From an uncultured Eubacteriales bacterium (GTDB lineage: Bacteria; Bacillota; Clostridia; Oscillospirales; Acutalibacteraceae): 61,095 bases of DNA. The stretch lies in assembly GCA_934476085.1 (NCBI GenBank), contig CAKSNE010000011.1, forward strand, positions 1-61,095, in the 5' to 3' direction. A program made the position numbers and the translations under genes. The notes beneath the pieces are model-generated. The model was not told the origin of the DNA and did no database searches. It saw only the letters and a program-made list of their open reading frames with translations. Of the stretch, positions 50,836-60,278 are shown in pieces (position 1 is the stretch's first letter; every line of letters begins with the position of its first letter).

Positions 50836-52821
50836 ATGGCTAAAAAAGCTTCTTACGGTAACGAGAGCATTACCTCTTTAAAAGATGAAGATAGAGTTAG
50901 AAAAAGACCTGCGGTTATTTTCGGATCTGACGGTATCGAGGGTTGTGAACATTCGATTTTTGAAATTATTACAAACTCTATTGATGAAGCACGCGAGGGC
51001 TATGGTAAAAAAATTATTGTAACTCGTTATCTTGATAATTCAATTGAAGTACAAGATTTCGGACGAGGCTGTCCGGTTGATTATAATGAAAAAGAAAAGC
51101 GTTATAACTGGGAGCTGCTTTACTGCGAGCTTTATGCAGGCAGTAAGTATGATAACGATGAAAATGGTACTTATCAGTTTTCGCTCGGTACAAACGGTCT
51201 TGGTCTTTGTTCAACTCAATATGCGTCAAAATATATGGATGTTGAAATAAAGCGTGATGGCTATAAATATACGCTTCATTTTGAAAAGGGTAAGAATGTA
51301 GGTGGACTTAAAAGGGAAGAGTATGCCGGAAGAGATACAGGAACAAGAACTCATTGGTTACCTGATAATGAAGTGTTTACCGATATAAATATTTCTGCTG
51401 AGTTTTTTGAAGATGTTTTAAAAAGACAAGCGGTTGTTAATGACGGACTTGTTTTTGTTTTCAAAAATCAAGTTTCTGCTTCTAAGTTTGAAACTAAAGA
51501 AATTACTTATAAACACGGTATTTTAGATTATATAAATGAAACTGTTGAAGGCGATTTAGGATTTATTCCAACGCTTTTGTGGCAAGGTGAACGCCGTGGT
51601 AAAGACAGAGCAGACAAACCTGAGTATTTGGTTAAAATGAATGTTGCGCTTAACTTTTCTAACAAGGTGCAGAAAAAAGAGTATTATCATAACTCTAGTT
51701 ATCTTGAATATGGCGGTGCACCGGATAAGGCGGTAAGATCCGCATTTGTTTCACAGTTTGATGCATTTTTCAAGCAAAATAACAAATACAATAAAAACGA
51801 ATCAAAAGTTTCTTTTTCTGATATCGAAGAATCATTGGTTTTGGTTATTTCATCGTTTTCTAACCAAACATCTTATGAAAACCAAACTAAAAAAGCAATT
51901 ACAAACAAGTTTATTCAAGAAGCTTTAACTGACTTTTTAAAACACAATCTTGAAGTTTTCTTTATTGAAAACAAACAGTTGGCTGAAAAAGTCGGCGAAC
52001 AAATACTTATAAACAAGCGTTCAAGAGAAAAAAGTGAAAAAGAACGCTTGAATATTAAAAAAACTTTACAAAGTTCAACCGATATGGCGTCTCGTGTGCA
52101 GAAATTTGTTGATTGCCGATCAAAAGATACTGCAATTCGTGAACTTTATATAGTTGAGGGTGATTCGGCGTTAGGCTCTGTAAAACAGGCTCGTGATCCT
52201 GATTTTCAGGGTATTATGCCTGTTCGCGGTAAGATTTTAAACTGTCTTAAAGCCGAATATACAAAGATTTTTAAAAGTGAAATTATTACTAACCTTATTC
52301 GCGTTTTAGGCTGTGGTGTTGAAGTTCAGTCAAAAGCAAATAAAGATTTATCAACTTTTGATATTAATTCATTCAGATGGAATAAAGTTGTTATTTGTAC
52401 TGATGCGGATGTCGATGGATTCCACATCAGAACATTGATTTTGACTATGCTTTACAGACTTACACCAACGCTTATTCGTGACGGTTATGTTTATATTGCG
52501 GAAACTCCGCTTTATGAAATTACTACTAAAGATAAAACCTATTACGCTTATGATGACAAAGAAAAAGCGGATGTTTTAGAGATGATTGGCGATAAAAAAT
52601 ATACATTGCAGCGTTCAAAAGGTCTTGGTGAAAACCAACCGGATATGATGAATTTGACTACAATGAACCCGTCTACAAGGCGTCTTGTAAAGGTTATGCC
52701 TGAAGATGTTGAAAAAACTGCCGCTATGTTTGATACGCTTATCGGCGACGATCTTGATTCAAGAAAATCATTTATTGCTGACAACGGTCACAATTATTTA
52801 GAATTTGCAGATATTTCGTAA
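50836..52821 (+). CDS. Divergent type IIA topoisomerase subunit B (GyrB/ParE-like)
   Basis: The 661-residue protein has the GHKL ATPase (Glu in TNSIDEAREG, Asp in QDFGRGCPVDY, GTNGLGLCST in place of the usual GLHGVG) and QTKKAI, keeping the transducer Lys. The TOPRIM domain has VEGDSALGS instead of EGDSAGGS, then DADVDGFHIRT and the acidic LYRLTPTLIRDG region. It is complete, yet far from canonical gyrB in these motifs. It forms an operon with the A-like subunit. It could be topoisomerase IV or a third type IIA enzyme. Start ATG 50836. Confidence 0.8.
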   Translation: MAKKASYGNESITSLKDEDRVRKRPAVIFGSDGIEGCEHSIFEIITNSIDEAREGYGKKIIVTRYLDNSIEVQDFGRGCPVDYNEKEKRYNWELLYCELYAGSKYDNDENGTYQFSLGTNGLGLCSTQYASKYMDVEIKRDGYKYTLHFEKGKNVGGLKREEYAGRDTGTRTHWLPDNEVFTDINISAEFFEDVLKRQAVVNDGLVFVFKNQVSASKFETKEITYKHGILDYINETVEGDLGFIPTLLWQGERRGKDRADKPEYLVKMNVALNFSNKVQKKEYYHNSSYLEYGGAPDKAVRSAFVSQFDAFFKQNNKYNKNESKVSFSDIEESLVLVISSFSNQTSYENQTKKAITNKFIQEALTDFLKHNLEVFFIENKQLAEKVGEQILINKRSREKSEKERLNIKKTLQSSTDMASRVQKFVDCRSKDTAIRELYIVEGDSALGSVKQARDPDFQGIMPVRGKILNCLKAEYTKIFKSEIITNLIRVLGCGVEVQSKANKDLSTFDINSFRWNKVVICTDADVDGFHIRTLILTMLYRLTPTLIRDGYVYIAETPLYEITTKDKTYYAYDDKEKADVLEMIGDKKYTLQRSKGLGENQPDMMNLTTMNPSTRRLVKVMPEDVEKTAAMFDTLIGDDLDSRKSFIADNGHNYLEFADIS

Positions 52822-52848
52822 TTTTTATTATTAAGGAGATTATATAAA

Positions 52849-55083
52849 TTGGCAAAGAAGAAAGGCAAGGAGAAAAAAACTATAATTAATCCCGAAGAGG
52901 TTAATGCTTATATTGCCGGTGCGGGTAAAGTTGTTTCTCAACCTATTACTACAACGCTTGAAACTAATTTTATGCCTTATGCAATGAGCGTAATTATTTC
53001 ACGTGCTATTCCTGAAATTGACGGCTTTAAGCCATCTCATAGAAAGCTTTTATATACTATGTATAATATGGGTTTGCTTTCGGGTCCTCGTATAAAATCG
53101 GCTAATATCGCGGGACAAACTATGCAGTTAAACCCACATGGCGACGCCGCTATTTACGATACAATGGTGCGTTTGTCTGAAGGTAATGAAGCACTTTTAC
53201 ATCCTTATGTTGATTCAAAAGGTAACTTTGGTAAGGCTTATTCTCGTGATATGGTTTGTGCTGCATCTCGTTATACTGAAGCCAGACTTACAAAAATCGC
53301 AAGCGAGCTTTTTAAGGATATTGATAAAGATACTGTTGATTTTGTAGATAACTATGACGCTACTAAAAAAGAGCCGACTTTATTTCCTGTAACATTTCCA
53401 TCAATTTTGGTAAACGCTAATACGGGTATCGCTGTTGGTATGGCAAGCTCAATTTGTCCGTTTAATTTAAGAGAAATTTGTGAAACTACAATTGAGTATA
53501 TTTATGATGAAAATTGTGATATTTCAGCTACACTTTTAGCGCCTGATTTTCCGTCCGGCGGTCAGTTGATTTATGATAAAGAGGCTATTAACAAGATTTA
53601 TTCAACAGGTGTTGGCAGCATAAAAGTCAGAGCTAAATATAACTATGATAAATCAGCAAATTGCATTGATATTTATGAAATTCCGCCTACTACTACACTA
53701 GAAGCTATTATTGATAAAGTAATTGACTTGGTAAAAGCTAAAAAGGTTACTGAAATCAATGATATTCGTGATGAAACAGGTCTTGAAGGTCTTCGTATTA
53801 CAATTGATTTAAAACGAGGTCAAGATCCTGATAAATTGATGAAAAAACTTTTTAAAATGACAACATTGCAGGACAGCTTTTCGGCTAACTTTAATATTTT
53901 AATTAACGGTAGCCCAAGAGTTATGGGTGTTGGCGAAATTCTTAAAGAGTGGTTAGAGTTTAGAATTAACTGTGTTAAAAGAAAGTTACAGTTTACTTTA
54001 AATAAGGCTCAACATAAACTTCATATTTTAGAAGGACTTCAAAAAATTCTTTTGGATATTGATAAGGCTATTAAAATTGTCAGAGAAACCGAAGAAGAAG
54101 CAGATGTTGTTCCTAACTTGATGATTGGCTTTTCTATTGATGAAGTTCAAGCTGAATATGTGGCTGAAATTAAACTTCGCCATTTAAATAAAGAATATAT
54201 TTTAAAGCGTATTGATGAAATTGAAAAATTAAAAGAAGAAATAGCTAAATTAGAGTCTATTTTAAAATCAGACTCAAAGGTTAAAAAGGTTATCGTTGCC
54301 GAACTTAAAGAAGTTGCTAAAAAATACGGTAAAGACAGAAAAACAGAGATTATTCATATTGAAGATGAACCTGAATATGTTGAAGTTGAAGAAGTGCCTG
54401 ATTATGCTTGTCACTTGTTCTTTACACTGGACGGATATTTCAAAAAAATCACTCCGCAGTCGCTTAGAATGAGCGGTGAACAAAAGTTAAAAGAAGGCGA
54501 CGAGATTATTCAACAAATCGACTCGAATAATAATAATGAAGTTATGTTCTTTACTGACAGATCTCAGGTTTATAAAGCAAAGTTAAATGATTTTTCTGAT
54601 ACCAAGGCAAGTGTTTTAGGCGATTATATTCCTGCTGTTTTGGATTTTGATAAAGATGAAAATACAAAATATATGGCAGTAGTTGATGACTATTCGGGAT
54701 ATATGATATTTGTATTTGAAAACGGTAAACTTGCAAAGGTTGATATGAAACAGTATATGACTAAGACTAATCGTAAAAAGTTGGTTAATGCATATTCTGA
54801 TAAATCGCCGCTTGTTAAGGCTTTTTATATTAAAGAAGATACAGATATTATTATTGAGAATATAAATGGCAGAAAATTGCTTGTAAACACATCTGTGTTT
54901 AATGTAAAAACCAGCAAAAACACTCAAGGTGTTGCGGCTATGAAGCTTAGAAAAGGTCATAAGGTTGCAAATGCTTATCTCTATACCGAAGGTGCGCTTG
55001 ATACGCCTGACAGATACAGAGCAAGAACTATTCCGGCTTCGGGAAAACTTCCTGAAGAAACAGGGGAGCAGTTAACTTTTTAA
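52849..55083 (+). CDS. Divergent type IIA topoisomerase subunit A (ParC/GyrA-like)
   Basis: The 744-residue protein has the breakage-reunion domain with FKPSHRKLLYTMY, NPHGDAAIYDTMVRLSE and the active-site Arg-Tyr in AASRYTEARLTK near 145. A coiled-coil region follows (about 370-500, rich in Lys/Glu), then a C-terminal beta-propeller-like part without a GyrA-box. The position equivalent to E. coli GyrA Ser83 is Ala. It starts at TTG 52849 with AAGGAG nine bases upstream. It has no GyrA-box, which points to a decatenase-type rather than a supercoiling activity. Confidence 0.8.
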   Translation: MAKKKGKEKKTIINPEEVNAYIAGAGKVVSQPITTTLETNFMPYAMSVIISRAIPEIDGFKPSHRKLLYTMYNMGLLSGPRIKSANIAGQTMQLNPHGDAAIYDTMVRLSEGNEALLHPYVDSKGNFGKAYSRDMVCAASRYTEARLTKIASELFKDIDKDTVDFVDNYDATKKEPTLFPVTFPSILVNANTGIAVGMASSICPFNLREICETTIEYIYDENCDISATLLAPDFPSGGQLIYDKEAINKIYSTGVGSIKVRAKYNYDKSANCIDIYEIPPTTTLEAIIDKVIDLVKAKKVTEINDIRDETGLEGLRITIDLKRGQDPDKLMKKLFKMTTLQDSFSANFNILINGSPRVMGVGEILKEWLEFRINCVKRKLQFTLNKAQHKLHILEGLQKILLDIDKAIKIVRETEEEADVVPNLMIGFSIDEVQAEYVAEIKLRHLNKEYILKRIDEIEKLKEEIAKLESILKSDSKVKKVIVAELKEVAKKYGKDRKTEIIHIEDEPEYVEVEEVPDYACHLFFTLDGYFKKITPQSLRMSGEQKLKEGDEIIQQIDSNNNNEVMFFTDRSQVYKAKLNDFSDTKASVLGDYIPAVLDFDKDENTKYMAVVDDYSGYMIFVFENGKLAKVDMKQYMTKTNRKKLVNAYSDKSPLVKAFYIKEDTDIIIENINGRKLLVNTSVFNVKTSKNTQGVAAMKLRKGHKVANAYLYTEGALDTPDRYRARTIPASGKLPEETGEQLTF

Positions 55084-55092
55084 AAAATAAAA

Positions 55093-55118
55093 ATGCCATC
55101 TGTTTAATTACAGATGGC
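55093..55118. repeat. Hairpin after the topoisomerase genes
   Basis: GCCATCTGT/ACAGATGGC (55095-55103 with 55110-55118) lies just after the stop. No T-run follows on the plus strand, so termination by it is uncertain. Confidence 0.5.
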
Positions 55119-55243
55119 AATCAAAAGAAATTTTTTAGCAAACGCAAATTAATTTATAAAATTCTTTTGACAATATTATTTTGTGAAAGATGTTTTGATT
55201 TATTAAAAAAATTTAGTGGTAAAAATTTGAAAGGCAAATAAAA

Positions 55244-56107
55244 ATGAAAGTAATTGATATTATAAAATCAGATAAACCAACTCTTTCTTTTGAAGTTTTT
55301 CCGCCAAAAACTTCGGCAAAATTTGAAAGCGTTAAGTCAGCGGCTGAGAGAATTGCTGATTTAAAGCCGGATTTTATGAGTGTAACCTATGGAGCAGGCG
55401 GCGGAACTTCTGATTTTACTGCGACTCTTGCGTCTGATTTATTAAAAAAAGGTGTTACACCGATTACACATTTAACTTGTGTTTCTTCAAACGAAGAGAA
55501 AATCGAACAAGAACTAAAAAAAATCAAGTCTAACGGAATTGAAAATATTTTAGCTCTTCGTGGCGATATTCCCGATGACCTTGACAGAGATGAAATGACT
55601 TACCACTATGCTTATGAACTTATTAATAAAATCAAAGAATTTGATGATAGTTTTTGTATCGGCGGTGCTTGTTATCCTGAAACCCACCCTGAAAGCGAAA
55701 ACAGCGTAAAAGATATTGAAAATTTAAAAATTAAAGTTCAAAGCGGTTGCGAATTTTTAACTACTCAAATGTTTTTTGATAATAACATTTTATATAACTT
55801 TATTATGAGATTGCTCAAAGTAGGTGTTGATGTTCCGATAGTTGCGGGAATTATGCCTGTTACTAATGCAAAGCAGATTAAACGAATTTTATCAATTTCG
55901 CAAAATGCTTTGCCACAACGCTTTATCAGAATCGTTGACAGATTTGCTGATAATCCTGATGCACTAAAACAAGCGGGTATCGCTTATGCAACAGAGCAAA
56001 TTATTGATTTATACGCCAATGGAATTAATTCGGTACATATTTATTCTATGAATAACCCAAGTGTTGCTGAGAAAATTAAAGATAATTTAACGGAAATTTT
56101 AAAATGA
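55244..56107 (+). CDS. metF: Methylenetetrahydrofolate reductase
   Basis: The 287-residue TIM-barrel flavoprotein has LSFEVFPPKTSAKFES near 15, the catalytic Glu at FEVFPPK, and DFMSVTYGAGGGTSDFTA, THLTCVS and LALRGDIPDD. It makes 5-methyl-THF, the methyl donor for MetH. Its stop overlaps the next gene by four bases. Confidence 0.96.
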   Translation: MKVIDIIKSDKPTLSFEVFPPKTSAKFESVKSAAERIADLKPDFMSVTYGAGGGTSDFTATLASDLLKKGVTPITHLTCVSSNEEKIEQELKKIKSNGIENILALRGDIPDDLDRDEMTYHYAYELINKIKEFDDSFCIGGACYPETHPESENSVKDIENLKIKVQSGCEFLTTQMFFDNNILYNFIMRLLKVGVDVPIVAGIMPVTNAKQIKRILSISQNALPQRFIRIVDRFADNPDALKQAGIAYATEQIIDLYANGINSVHIYSMNNPSVAEKIKDNLTEILK

Positions 56108-56691
56108 GTTATAAAGTAAATTCAGGTATAGTTGAAACAGAAAAAATTACAATCAATGAAATAGAGCTTTCTAACAGGCTTAAGACAAAAGTCGGTTTTA
56201 CCAACGAAGAAATTGAAAAATGTAAGCAGGAATTATTAAAGGTAATAGAGTATAAATATGCTTATGTTAAAGTACCTGTTGATTTATCAACCGAAAATTA
56301 TGTAAACTTAAATTTTGTCAGTTTCAACTCTAAAAATTTATATAAAAATTTGAGCGGTTGCAAAGAGGCTTATGTTTTTTCTGTTACAGTCGGAATAGGT
56401 GTTGACAGGCTTTTATCAAGACTTAATTTGCTTTCTCAATCAAGGCATTTTATCACTGATGCATTAAGTTCTGCAGCAGTAGAAAGCTTTTGCGATTATG
56501 TAAACGAAATGTTGGCAAAGAATAAAAAAACAAAACCTAGATTTTCACCGGGCTACGGTGATTTACCGCTTGAAATTCAACCTGATATTTTAAAAGTTTT
56601 ATCTGCTGATAAAACCCTTGGAATAACACTTAATGAGTCGCTTTTTATGACTCCTGTAAAATCAATTACCGCTATAATGGGAGTGCTTTAA
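56104..56691 (+). CDS. Stand-alone methionine synthase activation domain
   Basis: The 195-residue protein corresponds to the C-terminal AdoMet-binding reactivation domain of MetH. It includes SVTVGIGVDRLLSR, the conserved FSPGYGDLPLEIQ (AdoMet contact) near 150, and FMTPVKSITAIMGV. In Clostridia this domain is often a separate gene, and it reductively methylates oxidised cobalamin. It lies between metF and the metH lacking this domain, overlapping metF. Confidence 0.92.
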   Translation: MSYKVNSGIVETEKITINEIELSNRLKTKVGFTNEEIEKCKQELLKVIEYKYAYVKVPVDLSTENYVNLNFVSFNSKNLYKNLSGCKEAYVFSVTVGIGVDRLLSRLNLLSQSRHFITDALSSAAVESFCDYVNEMLAKNKKTKPRFSPGYGDLPLEIQPDILKVLSADKTLGITLNESLFMTPVKSITAIMGVL

Positions 56692-56692
56692 A

Positions 56693-59047
56693 TTGGATAT
56701 TAGAGAAGTAATTAAATCAAAAAGATTATATTTTGACGGTGGTGCAGGTACGCTTTTGCAGTCTATGGGACTTGAAAGCGGTGAAAAGCCTGAGTATTGG
56801 AATTTAAAATATCCTGAAAGAATAATTGAGATGCACAAACGCTATTTATCAGCAGGTGCAAATATTATCACAACCAACACTTTCGGTGCAAATAGAGAAA
56901 AGTTTGATAATTTTGAAGAAATTATTTCTTCAGGTATTGAATGTGCTAAAAAAGCGGCAGAAGATTTTGAAAATTGCTTTGTTGCTTTTGATATGGGCCC
57001 TACCGGAAAACTTTTAGAGCCACTAGGCGAATTGAAATTTGAAGATGCGGTTTCTATTTTTGCCGATAATGTTAAAATTGCTGAAAAATGCGGTGCTGAT
57101 TTAGTTATAATCGAAACAATGAATGACGCTTATGAAACTAAAGCGGCGGTTTTAGCGGTAAAAGAGAATAGCGATTTGCCTGTTTTTGTTACTAATGTCT
57201 TTGATGAAACAAGTAAGCTGATGACAGGTGCATCTCCGCTTGCTATGTCGGCACTTCTTGAAGGCTTAGGCGTTGACGCAGTCGGTATGAACTGCTCACT
57301 CGGACCTGATAAATTAATGCCTACTATTGATGAATATTTAAAATATTCGTCTTTACCGCTTATAGTCAACCCAAATGCAGGTTTACCGAGCGTTGAAAAC
57401 GGCAAAACTGTTTATAATATTGATGCTGATGAGTTTTCTGATTTAATGAGAATAATCGCTCAAAAAGGTGCTTGCATTTTAGGCGGCTGTTGTGGTACAA
57501 CGCCTGAATATATAAAGGCTACTATTGAAAAAACCAAGGATATACCATACTGTTATCCGACAGAAAAGACTCATACGGTAGTTTCTTCTTATACACATGG
57601 TGTTTTAATCGGCGAAAAGCCACAGTTAATAGGCGAGCGAATTAACCCAACAGGTAAGAAAAAATTAAAAGAAGCACTTAAAAACAATGATTTAAACTAC
57701 ATTTTAAATGAAGGTGTAACACAGGCTGAAACAGGAGTTGCAATTCTTGATGTAAATGTCGGTTTGCCTGAAATAGATGAAGTTCAAATGATGAAAACTG
57801 CGGTTTCATCGTTACAGGCGGTTACAAATGTTCCGTTGCAAATTGATACTTCTGATCCTAAAGCACTTGAAACCGCTTTGAGAATTTACAACGGAAAAGC
57901 ACTTGTAAACTCTGTAAACGGTAAAGAAGAAAGTATGACTGCGGTATTTCCGCTTGTTAAAAAATATGGTGGTGCAGTTATTGCACTCACATTAGATGAA
58001 GACGGAATACCTGAAACTGCTGAAAAGCGTGTTGATATTGCTAAAAAAATCATTGCTCGTGCAAAAGAATATGGTATTGATAAAAAGGATATTATCGTTG
58101 ACCCGCTTGCAATGACAATTTCATCTGATACAACAAATGCACTTACAACGCTTAACGCTATTAGCGAGATTAGAAAACTCGGCGTTTATACTTCGCTTGG
58201 AGTTTCAAATATTTCTTTCGGACTACCTGAGCGTCAAAGAATTAATTCTGCATTTTTTGCTATTGCACTTGAAAATGGTCTTAATCTTGCAATTATGAAT
58301 CCGTTTTCCGTCGAAATGATGAATGTGTATTATGCATTTTGTGCACTTAAAAATCTTGATGCAAATTGTACCGATTATATCGAGTATGCTACCGCAAATG
58401 GTGAACAAAAGACTGCTACTGTTGCAAAAAAAGAAATGGATTTACACCAGTCAATTGTAAAAGGTGTTACTGAAAATGCGGTGAAACAGGCGGAAAAATT
58501 GCTTGAAGATAATAAACCGCTTGATATTATTAATTCTTATATCATTCCTGCACTTAACGAAATCGGTAATGATTTTGAAAATAAAAAGGCTTATTTGCCT
58601 CAACTTTTAATGAGTGCAGAAGCGGCGAGCGGTGCTTTTGAAGTTATTAAATCAAAAATGAATTTGGCTGATATAGATGACAGCCGTATGGTAGTTATTG
58701 CTACTGTAAAAGGCGATATTCACGATATTGGCAAGAATATTGTTAAGGTTTTGCTAGAAAGCTACGGCTTTAAAGTTATTGATTTAGGTCGTGATGTTCC
58801 GCCTGAAACCATTGTTAAATGTGCGGTTGAAAACAATTGCAAATTAGTAGGTTTGAGTGCTCTTATGACAACGACGGTTACTTCTATGGAAGAGACTATA
58901 AAGTTGCTTAACGAAACCGATAAATCTATTAAAACAGTTGTAGGCGGTGCAGTTTTAACTGATGAATATGCTAAAATGATTAATGCCGATTATTATGCTG
59001 AAGACGCTATGGCAACTGTTCGTATTGCAGAAGAATTTTATAAATAA
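56693..59047 (+). CDS. metH: Cobalamin-dependent methionine synthase (without activation domain)
   Basis: The 784-residue protein has the homocysteine-binding barrel (DGGAGTLLQSMG; Cys in GMNCSLGP and GGCCGTTPEY near 265, binding zinc), the pterin barrel (LIGERINPTGKKKLK near 310), the cap, and the B12 domain with GDIHDIGKNIVKVLL (His ligand near 675). The separate activation-domain gene just upstream completes the enzyme. The TTG start has GGGAG upstream. It makes methionine from homocysteine using 5-methyl-THF. Confidence 0.95.
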   Translation: MDIREVIKSKRLYFDGGAGTLLQSMGLESGEKPEYWNLKYPERIIEMHKRYLSAGANIITTNTFGANREKFDNFEEIISSGIECAKKAAEDFENCFVAFDMGPTGKLLEPLGELKFEDAVSIFADNVKIAEKCGADLVIIETMNDAYETKAAVLAVKENSDLPVFVTNVFDETSKLMTGASPLAMSALLEGLGVDAVGMNCSLGPDKLMPTIDEYLKYSSLPLIVNPNAGLPSVENGKTVYNIDADEFSDLMRIIAQKGACILGGCCGTTPEYIKATIEKTKDIPYCYPTEKTHTVVSSYTHGVLIGEKPQLIGERINPTGKKKLKEALKNNDLNYILNEGVTQAETGVAILDVNVGLPEIDEVQMMKTAVSSLQAVTNVPLQIDTSDPKALETALRIYNGKALVNSVNGKEESMTAVFPLVKKYGGAVIALTLDEDGIPETAEKRVDIAKKIIARAKEYGIDKKDIIVDPLAMTISSDTTNALTTLNAISEIRKLGVYTSLGVSNISFGLPERQRINSAFFAIALENGLNLAIMNPFSVEMMNVYYAFCALKNLDANCTDYIEYATANGEQKTATVAKKEMDLHQSIVKGVTENAVKQAEKLLEDNKPLDIINSYIIPALNEIGNDFENKKAYLPQLLMSAEAASGAFEVIKSKMNLADIDDSRMVVIATVKGDIHDIGKNIVKVLLESYGFKVIDLGRDVPPETIVKCAVENNCKLVGLSALMTTTVTSMEETIKLLNETDKSIKTVVGGAVLTDEYAKMINADYYAEDAMATVRIAEEFYK

Positions 59048-59050
59048 TTT

Positions 59051-59080
59051 AAACTCCGCTTTATTTAGCGGAGTTTTTTA
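59051..59080 (+). terminator. Terminator after metH
   Basis: Stem AAACTCCGCT/AGCGGAGTTT (59051-59060 with 59067-59076) is followed by a T-run. Confidence 0.85.
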
Positions 59081-59141
59081 GTGGAAATTTTTAATAGTTT
59101 ATGATAAAATTAATTTATAAATTTATAAAACGGAGTAACTT

Positions 59142-60278
59142 ATGAAATTTATTCATTTATCTGATTTGCATATTGGAAAAAGATTTAGCGAACTATCATT
59201 AATTGACGACCAAGAGTATATTTTAAATCAAATAATAAAAATAGTTGATGAAATAACACCGCAAGCGGTAGTTATTGCCGGCGATGTTTACGATAAATCA
59301 GTGCCATCAGCAGAAGCAGTTGTATTATTTGATTCTTTCTTAGAAAGACTTTCGACTAGAAATTTGAGCGTTTTCATAATCAGCGGAAACCATGATTCTG
59401 CCGAACGATTGTCATTTGGTAATAAGATTTTATCTAAAAATAATATCTTTATTTCGCCTGTTTATAACGGCGAAGTTTCAAAAGTAACATTAAAAGACGA
59501 TTTTGGCGATGTTTGTTTTTATCTTTTGCCGTTTGTAAAACCCAGCAATGTAAGACCGTTTTTTGATGAAAAAATTGAAAGTTATAATGACGCGGTAAAA
59601 GTAATAGTAGATAATTTAAGCGTTGATACAACAAAGAGAAATGTGCTTGTTACACATCAATTTGTAACAGGTGCTACTACTTGCGATTCAGAAGAAATTT
59701 CGGTTGGCGGATCAGATAATATTGACTACCATATTTTTGAAAAGTTTGATTATGTTGCGTTAGGACATATTCATTCTCCGCAATCTGTCGGAAGAGCTAC
59801 TGTAAGATACTGCGGAACTCCGCTAAAATATTCGTTTTCTGAAGTAAACAATAAAAATTCGGTTACAGTTATTGAAATGAATGAAAAAGATGTTATAAAA
59901 CAGGATTTTATACCATTAAAACCAAAGCATGAAATGATTGAAATTAAAGGTAGCTATAACGAAGTTTCCAGTAAAGCTTTTTACGAAAATCTTAATAACG
60001 AAACTGATTATTTTAGGATTACTTTAACAGATGAACAAGATGTTTTAGACGCATTAGGAAAATTAAGATCAATATATCATAATATTTTACGACTTGATTA
60101 TGATAATAAGCGTACAAGAGAGAATAAAACAGTTTTAGCAGATGAAAATGCAAGAGAAAAAACACCTTATGAATTGTTTTCAGAATTTTATGAAAAACAA
60201 AATAATGAAAAATTAAATGAAACGCAAGAAAAATATATTAATCAACTTATAACAAAAGAAATGGAGGAGCAAAATTGA
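59142..60278 (+). CDS. sbcD: Exonuclease SbcCD subunit D
   Basis: The 378-residue Mre11-type nuclease has HLSDLHIGKRF, GDVYDKSVPS, ISGNHDSAERL and LGHIHSPQ. With SbcC it removes hairpins and blocked DNA ends. Its stop overlaps the sbcC start (TTGA). Confidence 0.95.
   Translation: MKFIHLSDLHIGKRFSELSLIDDQEYILNQIIKIVDEITPQAVVIAGDVYDKSVPSAEAVVLFDSFLERLSTRNLSVFIISGNHDSAERLSFGNKILSKNNIFISPVYNGEVSKVTLKDDFGDVCFYLLPFVKPSNVRPFFDEKIESYNDAVKVIVDNLSVDTTKRNVLVTHQFVTGATTCDSEEISVGGSDNIDYHIFEKFDYVALGHIHSPQSVGRATVRYCGTPLKYSFSEVNNKNSVTVIEMNEKDVIKQDFIPLKPKHEMIEIKGSYNEVSSKAFYENLNNETDYFRITLTDEQDVLDALGKLRSIYHNILRLDYDNKRTRENKTVLADENAREKTPYELFSEFYEKQNNEKLNETQEKYINQLITKEMEEQN

Noticed and set aside
54616..54960. 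Reading frame antisense to the topoisomerase A gene
   Set aside because: It lies wholly inside a strong coding gene and has no ribosome site; its His/Phe/Ile-rich composition is typical of a shadow frame.
55084..55243. Possible SAM or cobalamin riboswitch before metF-metH
   Set aside because: The 160-base leader has only one short hairpin and lacks the conserved cores of SAM, SAM-II or cobalamin riboswitches.
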